Assembly: GCF_000819805.1 (NCBI RefSeq)
Contig: NZ_CDCE01000037.1
Location: 186,001-250,000 of the forward strand
Origin: Aeromonas diversa CDC 2478-85
GTDB taxonomy: Bacteria; Pseudomonadota; Gammaproteobacteria; Enterobacterales; Aeromonadaceae
Direction: 5' to 3'
Length of the DNA stretch: 64,000 nucleotides
In this document: positions 27,985 through 34,513 of the stretch, piece after piece
How the letters are laid out: each line of letters begins with the position of its first letter
Numbering within the stretch: position 1 is the first letter of the stretch
The notes under the pieces: generated by a model
The model's input: the letters and a program-made list of their open reading frames with translations, nothing else
What the model was told of the DNA's origin: nothing
The model's database searches: none
Translations under genes and position numbers: made by a program

Positions 27985-28109
27985 CGTCGCAGCAAGGCTG
28001 CTCCGCTCGAACCCGTCGAGGCTTCTCACCCTCCCTCTCGGGCCCAGGGCCAGAAACGAACAAGGGCCCACCTGAGTAGACCCTTGCAAATTTGGCGGTG
28101 AGGGAGGGA
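27985..28109. repeat. Direct repeat, copy B (tRNA-Ser 3' end plus terminator)
   Basis: This partner of the copy at 27811-27935, offset 174 bases, overlaps the 3' end of the first intact tRNA-Ser gene. The two arose either by tandem duplication or by recombination at the tRNA 3' end. Confidence 0.85.
28050..28085 (-). terminator. Terminator of tRNA-Ser
   Basis: On the minus strand AAGGGTCTAC and GTGGGCCCTT (28085-28062) pair with two G-U wobbles around a 4-base loop and are followed by GTTCGTTTC. The same hairpin occurs in the copy-A repeat. Confidence 0.7.
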
Positions 28110-28180
28110 TTCGAACCCTCGATACGTTGCCGTATACACACTTTCCAGGCGTGCTCCTTCAGCCACTCGGACACCTCACC
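28093..28180 (-). tRNA. tRNA-Ser(GGA), copy 1
   Basis: An 88-base serine tRNA including encoded CCA. Acceptor GGTGAGG pairs with CCTCACC. D-arm CCGAGTGGCTGAAGG, anticodon loop CTGGAAA (anticodon GGA), the long variable arm expected of tRNA-Ser, and T-loop GGTTCGAATCC are all present. It reads serine codons UCC and UCU. Confidence 0.96.
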
Positions 28181-28256
28181 AAATTTTGTCAGCGTAATGT
28201 TTGCTGGCTGTGCGGAGCACGCTCTGCGTGCTTTGCATGTCGACATCATCGACGGG

Positions 28257-28277
28257 CAGCCACTCGGACATTTCACC
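28257..28277 (-). pseudogene. tRNA-Ser 5' remnant
   Basis: Twenty-one bases match the 5' end of the neighbouring tRNA-Ser genes with two changes (acceptor GGTGAAAT instead of GGTGAGGT). The following AAATTGTCGAT matches the leader of copy 2. The rest of the gene is absent. Confidence 0.75.
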
Positions 28278-28333
28278 AAATTGTCGATTGTTTTTCGTGT
28301 GGTCAATCACCACTGCGGTTCACCGCTTAAAGC

Positions 28334-28421
28334 TGGCGGTGAGGGAGGGATTCGAACCCTCGATACGTTGCCGTATACACACTTTCCAGGCGTGCTCCTT
28401 CAGCCACTCGGACACCTCACC
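28334..28421 (-). tRNA. tRNA-Ser(GGA), copy 2
   Basis: Identical over 88 bases to copy 1, with CCA encoded and anticodon GGA. It is upstream of copy 1 in the direction of transcription, so the two are probably one transcript. From 28422 to the next gene at 28594 I see no coding sequence, only the presumed promoter region. Confidence 0.96.
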
Positions 28422-28593
28422 GCAAATTGTCGATGGTGGATTAACGTGGCCCATCACCACCGCGCCAGCCTTATCGCTGGAACGGGGCGTAATCTAGGGG
28501 AAAGCCGGTGTGGGGTCAACCTTTTTTCCCCTTAATTTTCATGTTCTTCACCGTTTGCACAGGGGTTAGACAAAGGGCGTGCACTTTCTCGCC

Positions 28594-29211
28594 TTATGGC
28601 TGATCCAGCACCACCAGATCGTCCGAGAGCTCGTTGCGATCATGGGTCGGAGGGAAGGCATCGGCCAGGACTTCTCCGGTGCGGCGCACGCACTCCACAA
28701 AGCCATCCTCCACCTTGCCACGGCGTACTTCGGCCACAAATTCGTCGATGATCTCTTGCCATACCTGATTGTCGATATGTTGGGCGACCCCGTCGTCCAC
28801 CAGGATCTCGACATAGTGCTCGGCCACCGAGACGAAGATCAGCACCCCGAGGCGCTCCTGAGTGCGGTGCAGCCCCTGCTCGATAAATTGCAGCCTGGCC
28901 ATCAGAGAGGCGCGATGGCGCTTCACCGAGGCTGGCGTCAGCCGCATCTTGATCGGGGTCCACTGGAACAGCAGGGTGAGCAGCAGCCAGACCGCCCACT
29001 GGACCATCAGGATCTCGTGCCAGGCCATCCAAAAGCCCAGTTCGTGCACCAGCAGGGGGGTGAGCATGGCCAGCAGTGCCGCCCAGAGGGTGGGGATGAA
29101 GCGATAGCCATCGCTGGCCGGCGCCAGTACGGTGACCAGCTCGGCGTCGGTGGCCTGCTCGACCTTTTTCACCCGGGCGTTGAGAGTGTGAATAAATTGC
29201 TTGGATAACAT
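28594..29211 (-). CDS. TPM-domain membrane protein
   Basis: A 205-residue protein of the TPM (YgcG/DUF) kind. The N-terminal segment VEQATDAELVTVLAPASDGY is the start of the domain. Two adjacent membrane helices follow (about 45-85), then the rest of the domain with LGVLIFVSVAEHYVEILVDDG. Third gene of lemA-tpm-tpm. Start 29211 follows GAGGAA by seven bases; the open frame further upstream is a low-complexity shadow of the preceding gene. Function unknown. Confidence 0.85.
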   Translation of the reverse strand: MLSKQFIHTLNARVKKVEQATDAELVTVLAPASDGYRFIPTLWAALLAMLTPLLVHELGFWMAWHEILMVQWAVWLLLTLLFQWTPIKMRLTPASVKRHRASLMARLQFIEQGLHRTQERLGVLIFVSVAEHYVEILVDDGVAQHIDNQVWQEIIDEFVAEVRRGKVEDGFVECVRRTGEVLADAFPPTHDRNELSDDLVVLDQP

Positions 29212-29227
29212 TGCCGCGTTCCTCGAA

Positions 29228-29938
29228 TTACCAACCACCGGAGGCGCCGCCGCCACCGAAACTACCACCGCCGCCGCGAAAGCCGCCTCCGCCAAATCCG
29301 CCGGAGAGGCCGCTGCCGCCGCCAATATAGATGCCACGCCGGCCACCGCGACCACCCCGGCCGCCGCGAAACGCCTGCAACAGGATCATGATGATCACCA
29401 TGATGACGAACAGCCAGAAGCTGTTATCCTGCTTCTCATCGTCCTGGGCCTGATAGTGGCCGGTCAGGGCCTGCTCGATGGCCGTTACCCCGGCATCGAT
29501 GCCAGCCGGCATATCCCCCTGGCGAAACAGGGGCAGGATCCGGGTCTGAATGATGTTCGATGCAATGGCATCGGGCAGATCCCCTTCGAGGCCATAGCCC
29601 ACCTCAATGCGCACCTTGCGATCGCTTGGTGCGATGATCAGCAGCAGGCCGTTGTTTGTGCCCTTCTGGCCTATGCCCCAGTGCCGGCCCAGCTGATAAC
29701 CGAGATCCTCAATGGGGTAGCCTTGCAGGGAGGGAAGAGTGACCACCACCAGCTGTATGGTGCTCTGGCGCTCGAACTGGGCGAGTCGGTGGCTCAGGCT
29801 CTGACGCTGGCCGGGATCCAGCAGATGCGCCTCATCGACCACCCGACCACTCAGGGCCGGGAAGTCGGGGGCTGCATGCAGGTTGAAGGTGAAAAGGAGT
29901 AGCAGCAGGAGCCGCCAAGGTCGGGGAACCGCGCTCAT
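29228..29938 (-). CDS. TPM-domain protein, YgcG family
   Basis: A 236-residue envelope protein: signal peptide (about 1-23), TPM domain (about 25-150; VVDEAHLLDPGQRQSL, GLLLIIAPSDRKVRIEVGYGLEG), one membrane helix (about 173-190) and a Gly-rich tail of about 45 residues ending in Gly-Trp. The TPM domain is named after a plant thylakoid protein with reported phosphatase activity; the bacterial role is not settled. Genetic pairing with LemA is common. It overlaps lemA by ATGA. Confidence 0.88.
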   Translation of the reverse strand: MSAVPRPWRLLLLLLFTFNLHAAPDFPALSGRVVDEAHLLDPGQRQSLSHRLAQFERQSTIQLVVVTLPSLQGYPIEDLGYQLGRHWGIGQKGTNNGLLLIIAPSDRKVRIEVGYGLEGDLPDAIASNIIQTRILPLFRQGDMPAGIDAGVTAIEQALTGHYQAQDDEKQDNSFWLFVIMVIIMILLQAFRGGRGGRGGRRGIYIGGGSGLSGGFGGGGFRGGGGSFGGGGASGGW

Positions 29939-30528
29939 TGGAAGCTCACCTTGGGAGCCTCGTCGCTACCCGGTTTGGCGCTAAAGTTGGGCTTGGCGTC
30001 AAGATCCGAATAGAGCAGCTTGGACCAGATCACCCCGGGGAAGGTGCGAATTTCGGTGTTGAAACGGCGCACCGACTCGATATAGTCGCGCCGTGCCACG
30101 CTGATGCGGTTCTCGGTGCCCTCGAGTTGGGCCTGCAGGGTCATAAACTGCCGATCTGCCTTGAGCTCGGGGTAACGCTCGACCACGACCATGAGGCGAG
30201 AGAGAGCACTGGTGAGCTGGTTTTGGGCCTGCTCGAAAGCCTGGAACTGGGCCGGGTCGTTCACTTGCACGCTACCGACCCGGGCACGAGCGTCGGTGAC
30301 CGCCTTGAGGGTCTCCTGCTCATGCTTGGCGTAGCCCTGCACGGTCGCGACCAGGTTGGGGATCAGATCGGCGCGGCGCTGGTATTGGTTCTCTACCTGG
30401 GCCCAGCTCGCCTTGACCTGCTCATCAAGCTCGGGAATGGTGTTGACGCCACAGCCGGTGAGCATCAAGAGCAGTGGCAGCAGGGCCATCATCCGTTGCA
30501 GACGGCGCCGTAACGTGCGCTCTATCAT
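29935..30528 (-). CDS. LemA family lipoprotein
   Basis: A 197-residue LemA-family protein with a lipoprotein signal (LLLMLTGCG, Cys near residue 26). The core reads WAQVENQYQRRADLIPNLV, YAKHEQETL and RYPELKADRQF, then EGTENRISVARRDYIESVRRFN: a long alpha-helical hairpin. It is the first gene of a three-gene operon with the TPM-domain genes, the usual partners. Exact function unknown. Confidence 0.92.
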   Translation of the reverse strand: MIERTLRRRLQRMMALLPLLLMLTGCGVNTIPELDEQVKASWAQVENQYQRRADLIPNLVATVQGYAKHEQETLKAVTDARARVGSVQVNDPAQFQAFEQAQNQLTSALSRLMVVVERYPELKADRQFMTLQAQLEGTENRISVARRDYIESVRRFNTEIRTFPGVIWSKLLYSDLDAKPNFSAKPGSDEAPKVSFQ

Positions 30529-30587
30529 CTTGTTCTCCTTAATGATTTGAATCTTACCACCATATCAGGTTGGCATGGCCTTGAACA

Positions 30588-31322
30588 TCATCCACAGCGT
30601 GCGGGCAGGCGCGGGCTGGGCCGCTCTCGCGAGACCTTGGGCAACTGGGGCTTGTCTTTGAGCCAGGCGGCCAGCTCCTCGCCGCAGCCATTGCCGGGCG
30701 GGATCTGCGCCTGATTGACGCACTCCGGGCTCCCCGCCGGGCAGCGCAGGCGCACATGAAAGTGGCTGAAGTGGCCCACCCAGGGGCGCAGCTTGCCTAC
30801 CCAGGGGGCGTCAGGGGCGCGGCGGCACACCTCGGCCTTGATGGCCGGGTTGATAAAGATGCGCTCGACTTGAGGGGCTTGGGCCGCCAGGCGCAGCAGG
30901 GTTAACTGCTGCTGACCAAAGCGGCCCGGTAGCAGGCGGTAGCTGGGCTCGTCGATGAGGGGCCACTCACGGGGCGCATCGCGCTCGGCGGCACCGATCG
31001 GCCGGTTGCTCATCCGAAACCAGATATCGGCGTCGAGACCGGTCTGGTGGCTGCTGTGTCCGCTGCGAAACGGTCCGCCGTGGGCCATGGCCAGATCTGC
31101 GATATACAGGTTGGGCAGTCCGGCCTGACGGGTCTGGCGCGCCAGCCGCTCCAGGTAGTCGATAAGGTCGGGATGGCCATAGTAGCGCAGCCGCTTGGCG
31201 CGGATCACCTGGTAGCCTGGGCCCGAGAGCGGGAGCGCCTCAGCCCCCTTCAGGCAGCCGGCGGCATAGCTGCCAATGGCCTCGGCCTGCAGGGTGGCGG
31301 CGAGTAGTAAAGCGGTGAGCAT
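30588..31322 (-). CDS. mepA: Penicillin-insensitive murein endopeptidase MepA
   Basis: A 244-residue periplasmic LAS-type zinc peptidase that cleaves D-Ala-mDAP cross-links in peptidoglycan. Signal peptide about 1-14. The zinc and catalytic motif SGHSSHQTGLDADIWF (His and Asp ligands) and the second HFSHFHVRLRC motif (third His ligand) are present. Start 31322 lies eight bases after GAGGAA and directly opens the signal peptide; an in-frame ATG at 31376 is less likely. Confidence 0.93.
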   Translation of the reverse strand: MLTALLLAATLQAEAIGSYAAGCLKGAEALPLSGPGYQVIRAKRLRYYGHPDLIDYLERLARQTRQAGLPNLYIADLAMAHGGPFRSGHSSHQTGLDADIWFRMSNRPIGAAERDAPREWPLIDEPSYRLLPGRFGQQQLTLLRLAAQAPQVERIFINPAIKAEVCRRAPDAPWVGKLRPWVGHFSHFHVRLRCPAGSPECVNQAQIPPGNGCGEELAAWLKDKPQLPKVSRERPSPRLPARCG

Positions 31323-31431
31323 GAGACCCGTTCCTCGCAGGGAAAATGATGAAAACACTGGCGCTGAGCATATCAATAAACTATCCGGACGGGCACGCCC
31401 TTGTCAGCGGCCTTGCCTGTGGCCACAATGA

Positions 31432-31448
31432 GCTCCTGCTACAGGAGC
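31432..31448 (+). promoter_or_regulatory. Hairpin enclosing the ribosome-binding site of the next gene
   Basis: GCTCCTG - CTA - CAGGAGC (31432-31448) is a perfect 7-bp stem. Its 3' arm is the Shine-Dalgarno (AGGAG, 31443-31447), five bases before the ATG at 31453. The site would be hidden when the stem forms. Confidence 0.5.
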
Positions 31449-31452
31449 CCCC

Positions 31453-32001
31453 ATGTCTTTACTCACCGTTACCGAATTGAGCCGGCGCCCCGCCACGACT
31501 CTGCTGATGCCGCCGGCACTGCGCTATCGTCTCGTCATCTCGCTGCTGCTCGCCCTTGCCGTCGTCGCAGCCCTCTGGGGCGCGAGTGGGTGGGGGGCCA
31601 TGGATGCCGCCCGTTGGGCTGCGCTGGTGTTGGGCGCCCTGGTGGCCCTGATGCTACTGCTCCCCCGCAGCTGGCAGCCCTGGCGCCTGGCCGAGCTGGC
31701 GTGGGACGAGGGGCACCTCTATCTGCTCTGCCCCAGCCGGGACAAGGCGCAGGCGCTCCCCCGCACCACACTCCATGCCCTGAGTCTGGAGCGTCAGGTG
31801 GGCCATCAAGGGGAGTGGCTGGGCTTTGCCCTGGATCTCGCCCTCGACGAGCGTCAGCTGGATGAGGCCCTGGGCTTGCTTCAGCTTGCTCGGGAGCAGG
31901 CCTATGAGGTGAGCCCGGGTGTCTATCGCTTCGCTTTTCGCCGGGCTTGGCACAGCCAGGCGGCGTTGAGACGCAGGCTGCAACCCCTGCAGGAAGGCTG
32001 A
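31453..32001 (+). CDS. Hypothetical inner-membrane protein
   Basis: A 182-residue protein I do not recognise. Two hydrophobic helices (about 26-44 and 52-73) are followed by a soluble C-terminal part of about 110 residues, with WDEGHLYLLCPSRDKA and three further Leu/Arg-rich segments. Such a layout (two TM plus a PH-like or DUF domain) is common among small envelope proteins, but no family signature is clear. It stands alone, convergent with none, and its ribosome-binding site lies in a hairpin. Confidence 0.65.
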   Translation: MSLLTVTELSRRPATTLLMPPALRYRLVISLLLALAVVAALWGASGWGAMDAARWAALVLGALVALMLLLPRSWQPWRLAELAWDEGHLYLLCPSRDKAQALPRTTLHALSLERQVGHQGEWLGFALDLALDERQLDEALGLLQLAREQAYEVSPGVYRFAFRRAWHSQAALRRRLQPLQEG

Positions 32002-32183
32002 CTAATTTCTCGACAATTCAGTATAAAGACCGGATACTGCCCAAGGAGTGACTTGCCTGTTTTGCTGCGGTTTGGCTGTGACAGGGAAGGCCGGGGGAGT
32101 CCCGGCAAACAGCCCGGGGGGTTGTGCCCTTACCGTCGGGTGGTGAATGCACAGTGAAGGCACCTGAATCGAGAGTGGATGGC

Positions 32184-32465
32184 ATGAAGATTTATGTAGG
32201 AAATCTGTCGTACCGGATGACCAATGACGAGCTGGAACGGATTTTTTCTCAGTTTGGTCAGGTCGAGAAGGCTGACATCATCATGGATCGTGAAACCGGC
32301 AAGTCCAAAGGTTTCGGGTTTATCGAGATGCCGGTTGGAAGCGAAGCCGAGGCGGCGATCAAGGGGTTGCATGGCACCGAAGTGGGTGGCCGTACCCTGA
32401 CCGTTAACCAGGCCAAGCCCAAGACGGATGCTCCGCGCCGTCCACCGCGCTCACCGCGCCACTAA
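32184..32465 (+). CDS. RRM-type RNA-binding protein
   Basis: A 93-residue single-RRM protein. RNP2 is IYVGNL (residues 3-8) and RNP1 is KGFGFIEM (near 42-49), followed by a short basic Pro/Arg tail. Such bacterial proteins resemble the cyanobacterial Rbp family and are thought to bind RNA, often induced by cold. The leader is long (about 180 bases after the previous gene) and holds GCCGGG-GGAGT-CCCGGC at 32090-32106. The start is chosen by alignment to the RRM; an upstream in-frame ATG at 32124 exists. Confidence 0.88.
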   Translation: MKIYVGNLSYRMTNDELERIFSQFGQVEKADIIMDRETGKSKGFGFIEMPVGSEAEAAIKGLHGTEVGGRTLTVNQAKPKTDAPRRPPRSPRH

Positions 32466-32472
32466 GACCAGA

Positions 32473-32503
32473 GAAGGCACCCTAGGGTGCCTTCTTCATT
32501 TTG
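32473..32503 (+). terminator. Intrinsic terminator of the RRM gene
   Basis: GAAGGCACCC (32473-32482) and GGGTGCCTTC (32485-32494) pair perfectly with a very tight loop, followed by TTCATTTT. Confidence 0.85.
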
Positions 32504-32541
32504 GGCTTCGTCTGGCATGCTTGAGCGCCATCCATCCACGC

Positions 32542-33435
32542 TCAAGGCACGTCGACACCGAGCGCCGCCTTGCGGATGCGGAACCACTGCTGGCGTGAGA
32601 GGCTGATCTCGGTGGCGCGGGCCGCCTGGGCGATGCGCTCGCGTTTGCCCGAACCGATGATGGGCAGCGGCCTTGAGGGGAGCATCAGCACCCAGGCGTA
32701 GACCAGCTGCTCAATGCTTTCACTACCCACCTCGGCGGCAATGGTCTCGAGCTCCTGGCGCAGTGGCGCATACTCCGGGGCGTGGAAGAGGCGCCCGCCG
32801 CCAAGACAGGACCAGGCCATCGGGCGTATGCCCAACTGTTGGCACTGATCCAGGGTACCGTCCAGGGTCGCACTCTGGTTGAGCGGGGAGATCTCCACCT
32901 GGTTGGTCACCAGGGGGAAGGGGAGGCGCGACTGGAGCAGAGCAAATTGACTCGGGGTGAAGTTGGAGACCCCGGCATGGCGGATTTTTCCCGCCTCGTT
33001 GAGGCACACGAAGGCCTCGGCCACCTCGTCGGCGTCCATCAGGGGATCGGGGCGGTGGATGAGCAGCAGATCCAGGCTGTCCACGGCGAGGTTGCTCAGG
33101 GAGCGCTCGGCGCTGGCGATGATGTGTTCGCGGCTGGTGTTGTAGTGGTTGAGCCGGTGAGCCGGGTTGGCGGTCAGGGCGATACCGCACTTGCTCACCA
33201 CCTCCATGCGATCGCGCAGGGAGGGCTCGAGGCGCAGGGCGGCGCCGAAGGCCGCCTCACATTGATACCCCCCATAGATGTCGGCGTGGTCAATGGTGGT
33301 GATGCCGAGATCGAGGTGAAACTTGACAAGATCGAGCAGCCCGGCCGGGGTGAGCTGCCACTCCATCAGGCGCCAGTAGCCCATGATGAGGCGGGAGAAG
33401 TCGGGCCCTTGCGGGTGCAAAGAGAGGCGTTGCAT
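32542..33435 (-). CDS. Aldo/keto reductase, YdhF type
   Basis: A 297-residue NADPH-dependent aldo/keto reductase. The catalytic tetrad is visible: Asp in TTIDHADIYGGY with its Tyr, Lys in VVSKCGI, and His in LLLIHRPDPL. The cofactor region PIIGSGKRERI lies near the C-terminus. Substrate unknown; the closest named relative by eye is the E. coli oxidoreductase YdhF. ATG 33435 has GGAG eight bases upstream; a TTG two codons earlier is also open. It is divergent from a CI-like repressor gene, which may regulate it. Confidence 0.88.
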   Translation of the reverse strand: MQRLSLHPQGPDFSRLIMGYWRLMEWQLTPAGLLDLVKFHLDLGITTIDHADIYGGYQCEAAFGAALRLEPSLRDRMEVVSKCGIALTANPAHRLNHYNTSREHIIASAERSLSNLAVDSLDLLLIHRPDPLMDADEVAEAFVCLNEAGKIRHAGVSNFTPSQFALLQSRLPFPLVTNQVEISPLNQSATLDGTLDQCQQLGIRPMAWSCLGGGRLFHAPEYAPLRQELETIAAEVGSESIEQLVYAWVLMLPSRPLPIIGSGKRERIAQAARATEISLSRQQWFRIRKAALGVDVP

Positions 33436-33463
33436 GGTCAAAGCTCCGTGATGAGAAGTCCCC

Positions 33464-33529
33464 CATCTTGGCCAAGGGGGGTGGCCGTGGCAAGATGAGG
33501 GTCCGTTTCAATTCGAACCATGGTACGAA
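33464..33529. promoter_or_regulatory. Candidate operators of the XRE repressor
   Basis: An 18-base near-perfect palindrome TTCGAACCATGGTACGAA (33512-33529, one mismatched pair) ends one base before the repressor ATG. A second dyad, CATCTTG...CAAGATG (33464-33470 with 33491-33497), lies between the two divergent genes. Confidence 0.5.
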
Positions 33530-33530
33530 G

Positions 33531-33935
33531 ATGTCCGGATTCGCCGAACGCCTGACCCAGCTCATCGGGGAGGGCAGTGTCAGCGCTTTCGCCCGTAAGG
33601 TGGGCCTCTCCGAGGCCTTGCTGCGCAAATACCTCAAGGGGGCCGAGCCGAGCCTGGCCAAGGCCAACCAGATCGCCATGGGGGCCAACTGCTCGTTGGA
33701 GTGGCTTGCCACCGGTTGCGGTTACCTCTACCGTCAGGCCGAGGTGGTCGACCGTGAGGCCCTGCAAGGGGCCCTCTCCCTCGTTGCCGAGCAGGCGCCC
33801 CTGCCGGCGGTCGACCCCGAGCAGCTGGTCAGGCTACTCGCTTATTACCAGTTTCTGCGTACCCACAAGAAGGGCGACGGCTTTCTCGATCTGGCCATGG
33901 CGCGCGAGTTTGGCCGTCGCCTGGGCGACGCTTAA
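33531..33935 (+). CDS. XRE-family regulator with CI-repressor-like HTH
   Basis: A 134-residue protein. Residues 1-65 form a phage-CI-type helix-turn-helix (FAERLTQLI, VSAFARKVGLSEALLRKYL, SLEWLATG). The rest is a short helical tail (LVRLLAYYQFLRTH) with no LexA-like autoprotease, so induction by RecA is not expected. ATG 33531 follows a palindrome that overlaps the expected ribosome-binding site, consistent with autorepression; an ATG at 33495 is in frame. Probably a domesticated regulator of the divergent reductase and of itself (inference). Confidence 0.8.
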   Translation: MSGFAERLTQLIGEGSVSAFARKVGLSEALLRKYLKGAEPSLAKANQIAMGANCSLEWLATGCGYLYRQAEVVDREALQGALSLVAEQAPLPAVDPEQLVRLLAYYQFLRTHKKGDGFLDLAMAREFGRRLGDA

Positions 33936-33944
33936 GCTTTCGCA

Positions 33945-34424
33945 TCATAGCTTGGCGAAGTAGTCGATAAGGCGGACGAACTTGTCGCGGCTGTAGCTCT
34001 TCCCCTCTTCGAGCAGGCCTGTGTTGACCGACTCGAGCAGGTTGCCCTGTTTGTCCAGCACATAGAAGTGGGGCACCCCCTGAAACTCGGGGTAGTGACT
34101 GAGGAATGCCTTGTTCTTGTTCTCGTCGCTCACGTTGACCTTGACCACCACGAAGGTGTCGGTGAAGGCCTTGCCGAGGGAGGCATCGGCGTCGAGGAAG
34201 CGGTTCATCTCCTTGCACCAGCTGCACCATTGGCCGCCGACAAACAGCAGGATCTTCTTCTTTTCCACCGCCGCCCTGAGACGGGCCGAGGCGAGATCGT
34301 CGAGGGGGTTGCGGGCGGGGTCGTACTCCTGGCTATAACCGGGTTGCCCCTCTGCCCAGCCGGAGGCGAGGGTGGGAAGGGGGAGCAGGGCGCAAGCCAG
34401 TAGCAGCGCGAAGAGGCGTATCAT
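33945..34424 (-). CDS. Thioredoxin-fold periplasmic protein
   Basis: A 159-residue protein with a Sec signal (about 1-22) and a thioredoxin-like domain with CxxC motif CSWC near residue 68 (GGQWCSWCKEMNRFL), then the cis-Pro region GVPHFYVLD. It fits the SoxW/DUF255-like periplasmic thioredoxins, which act on disulfides of exported proteins; the partner is unknown. ATG 34424 lies seven bases after AAGGA; a GTG two codons earlier is open. It sits between a terminator and the repressor gene, with convergent transcription to the latter and only 9 bases between stops. Confidence 0.82.
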   Translation of the reverse strand: MIRLFALLLACALLPLPTLASGWAEGQPGYSQEYDPARNPLDDLASARLRAAVEKKKILLFVGGQWCSWCKEMNRFLDADASLGKAFTDTFVVVKVNVSDENKNKAFLSHYPEFQGVPHFYVLDKQGNLLESVNTGLLEEGKSYSRDKFVRLIDYFAKL

Positions 34425-34477
34425 CGTCACATCCTTGTCGTTGAGAGAGGGGGGTCAGGCTAACGGGGCGGCGCACA

Positions 34478-34511
34478 AACAACAACCCCCGCCTGGGCGG
34501 GGGTTGTTGTT
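34478..34511 (-). terminator. Intrinsic terminator of asnB
   Basis: Arms 34478-34493 and 34496-34511 are perfectly complementary over 16 bases (AACAACAACCCCCGCC and its complement). It lies three bases past the asnB stop, and the minus-strand 3' arm ends in GTTGTTGTTTG. Confidence 0.85.
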
Positions 34512-34513
34512 CA

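Noticed and set aside
27613-28089. Minus-strand 158-codon frame with a duplicated peptide segment
   Set aside because: The repetition is only the 125-bp DNA repeat with its terminator and tRNA remnant translated; no start site or domain supports a protein.
27811-28421. Short CRISPR-like repetition around the tRNA-Ser locus
   Set aside because: The repeats are few, of unequal length and explained by tRNA and terminator copies. There is no spacer periodicity and no cas gene.
28081-28535. Plus-strand open frames across the two tRNA-Ser genes
   Set aside because: They repeat the same translated tRNA sequence (VREGFEPSIRCRIHTF), a well-known false-protein artefact of tRNA-Ser.
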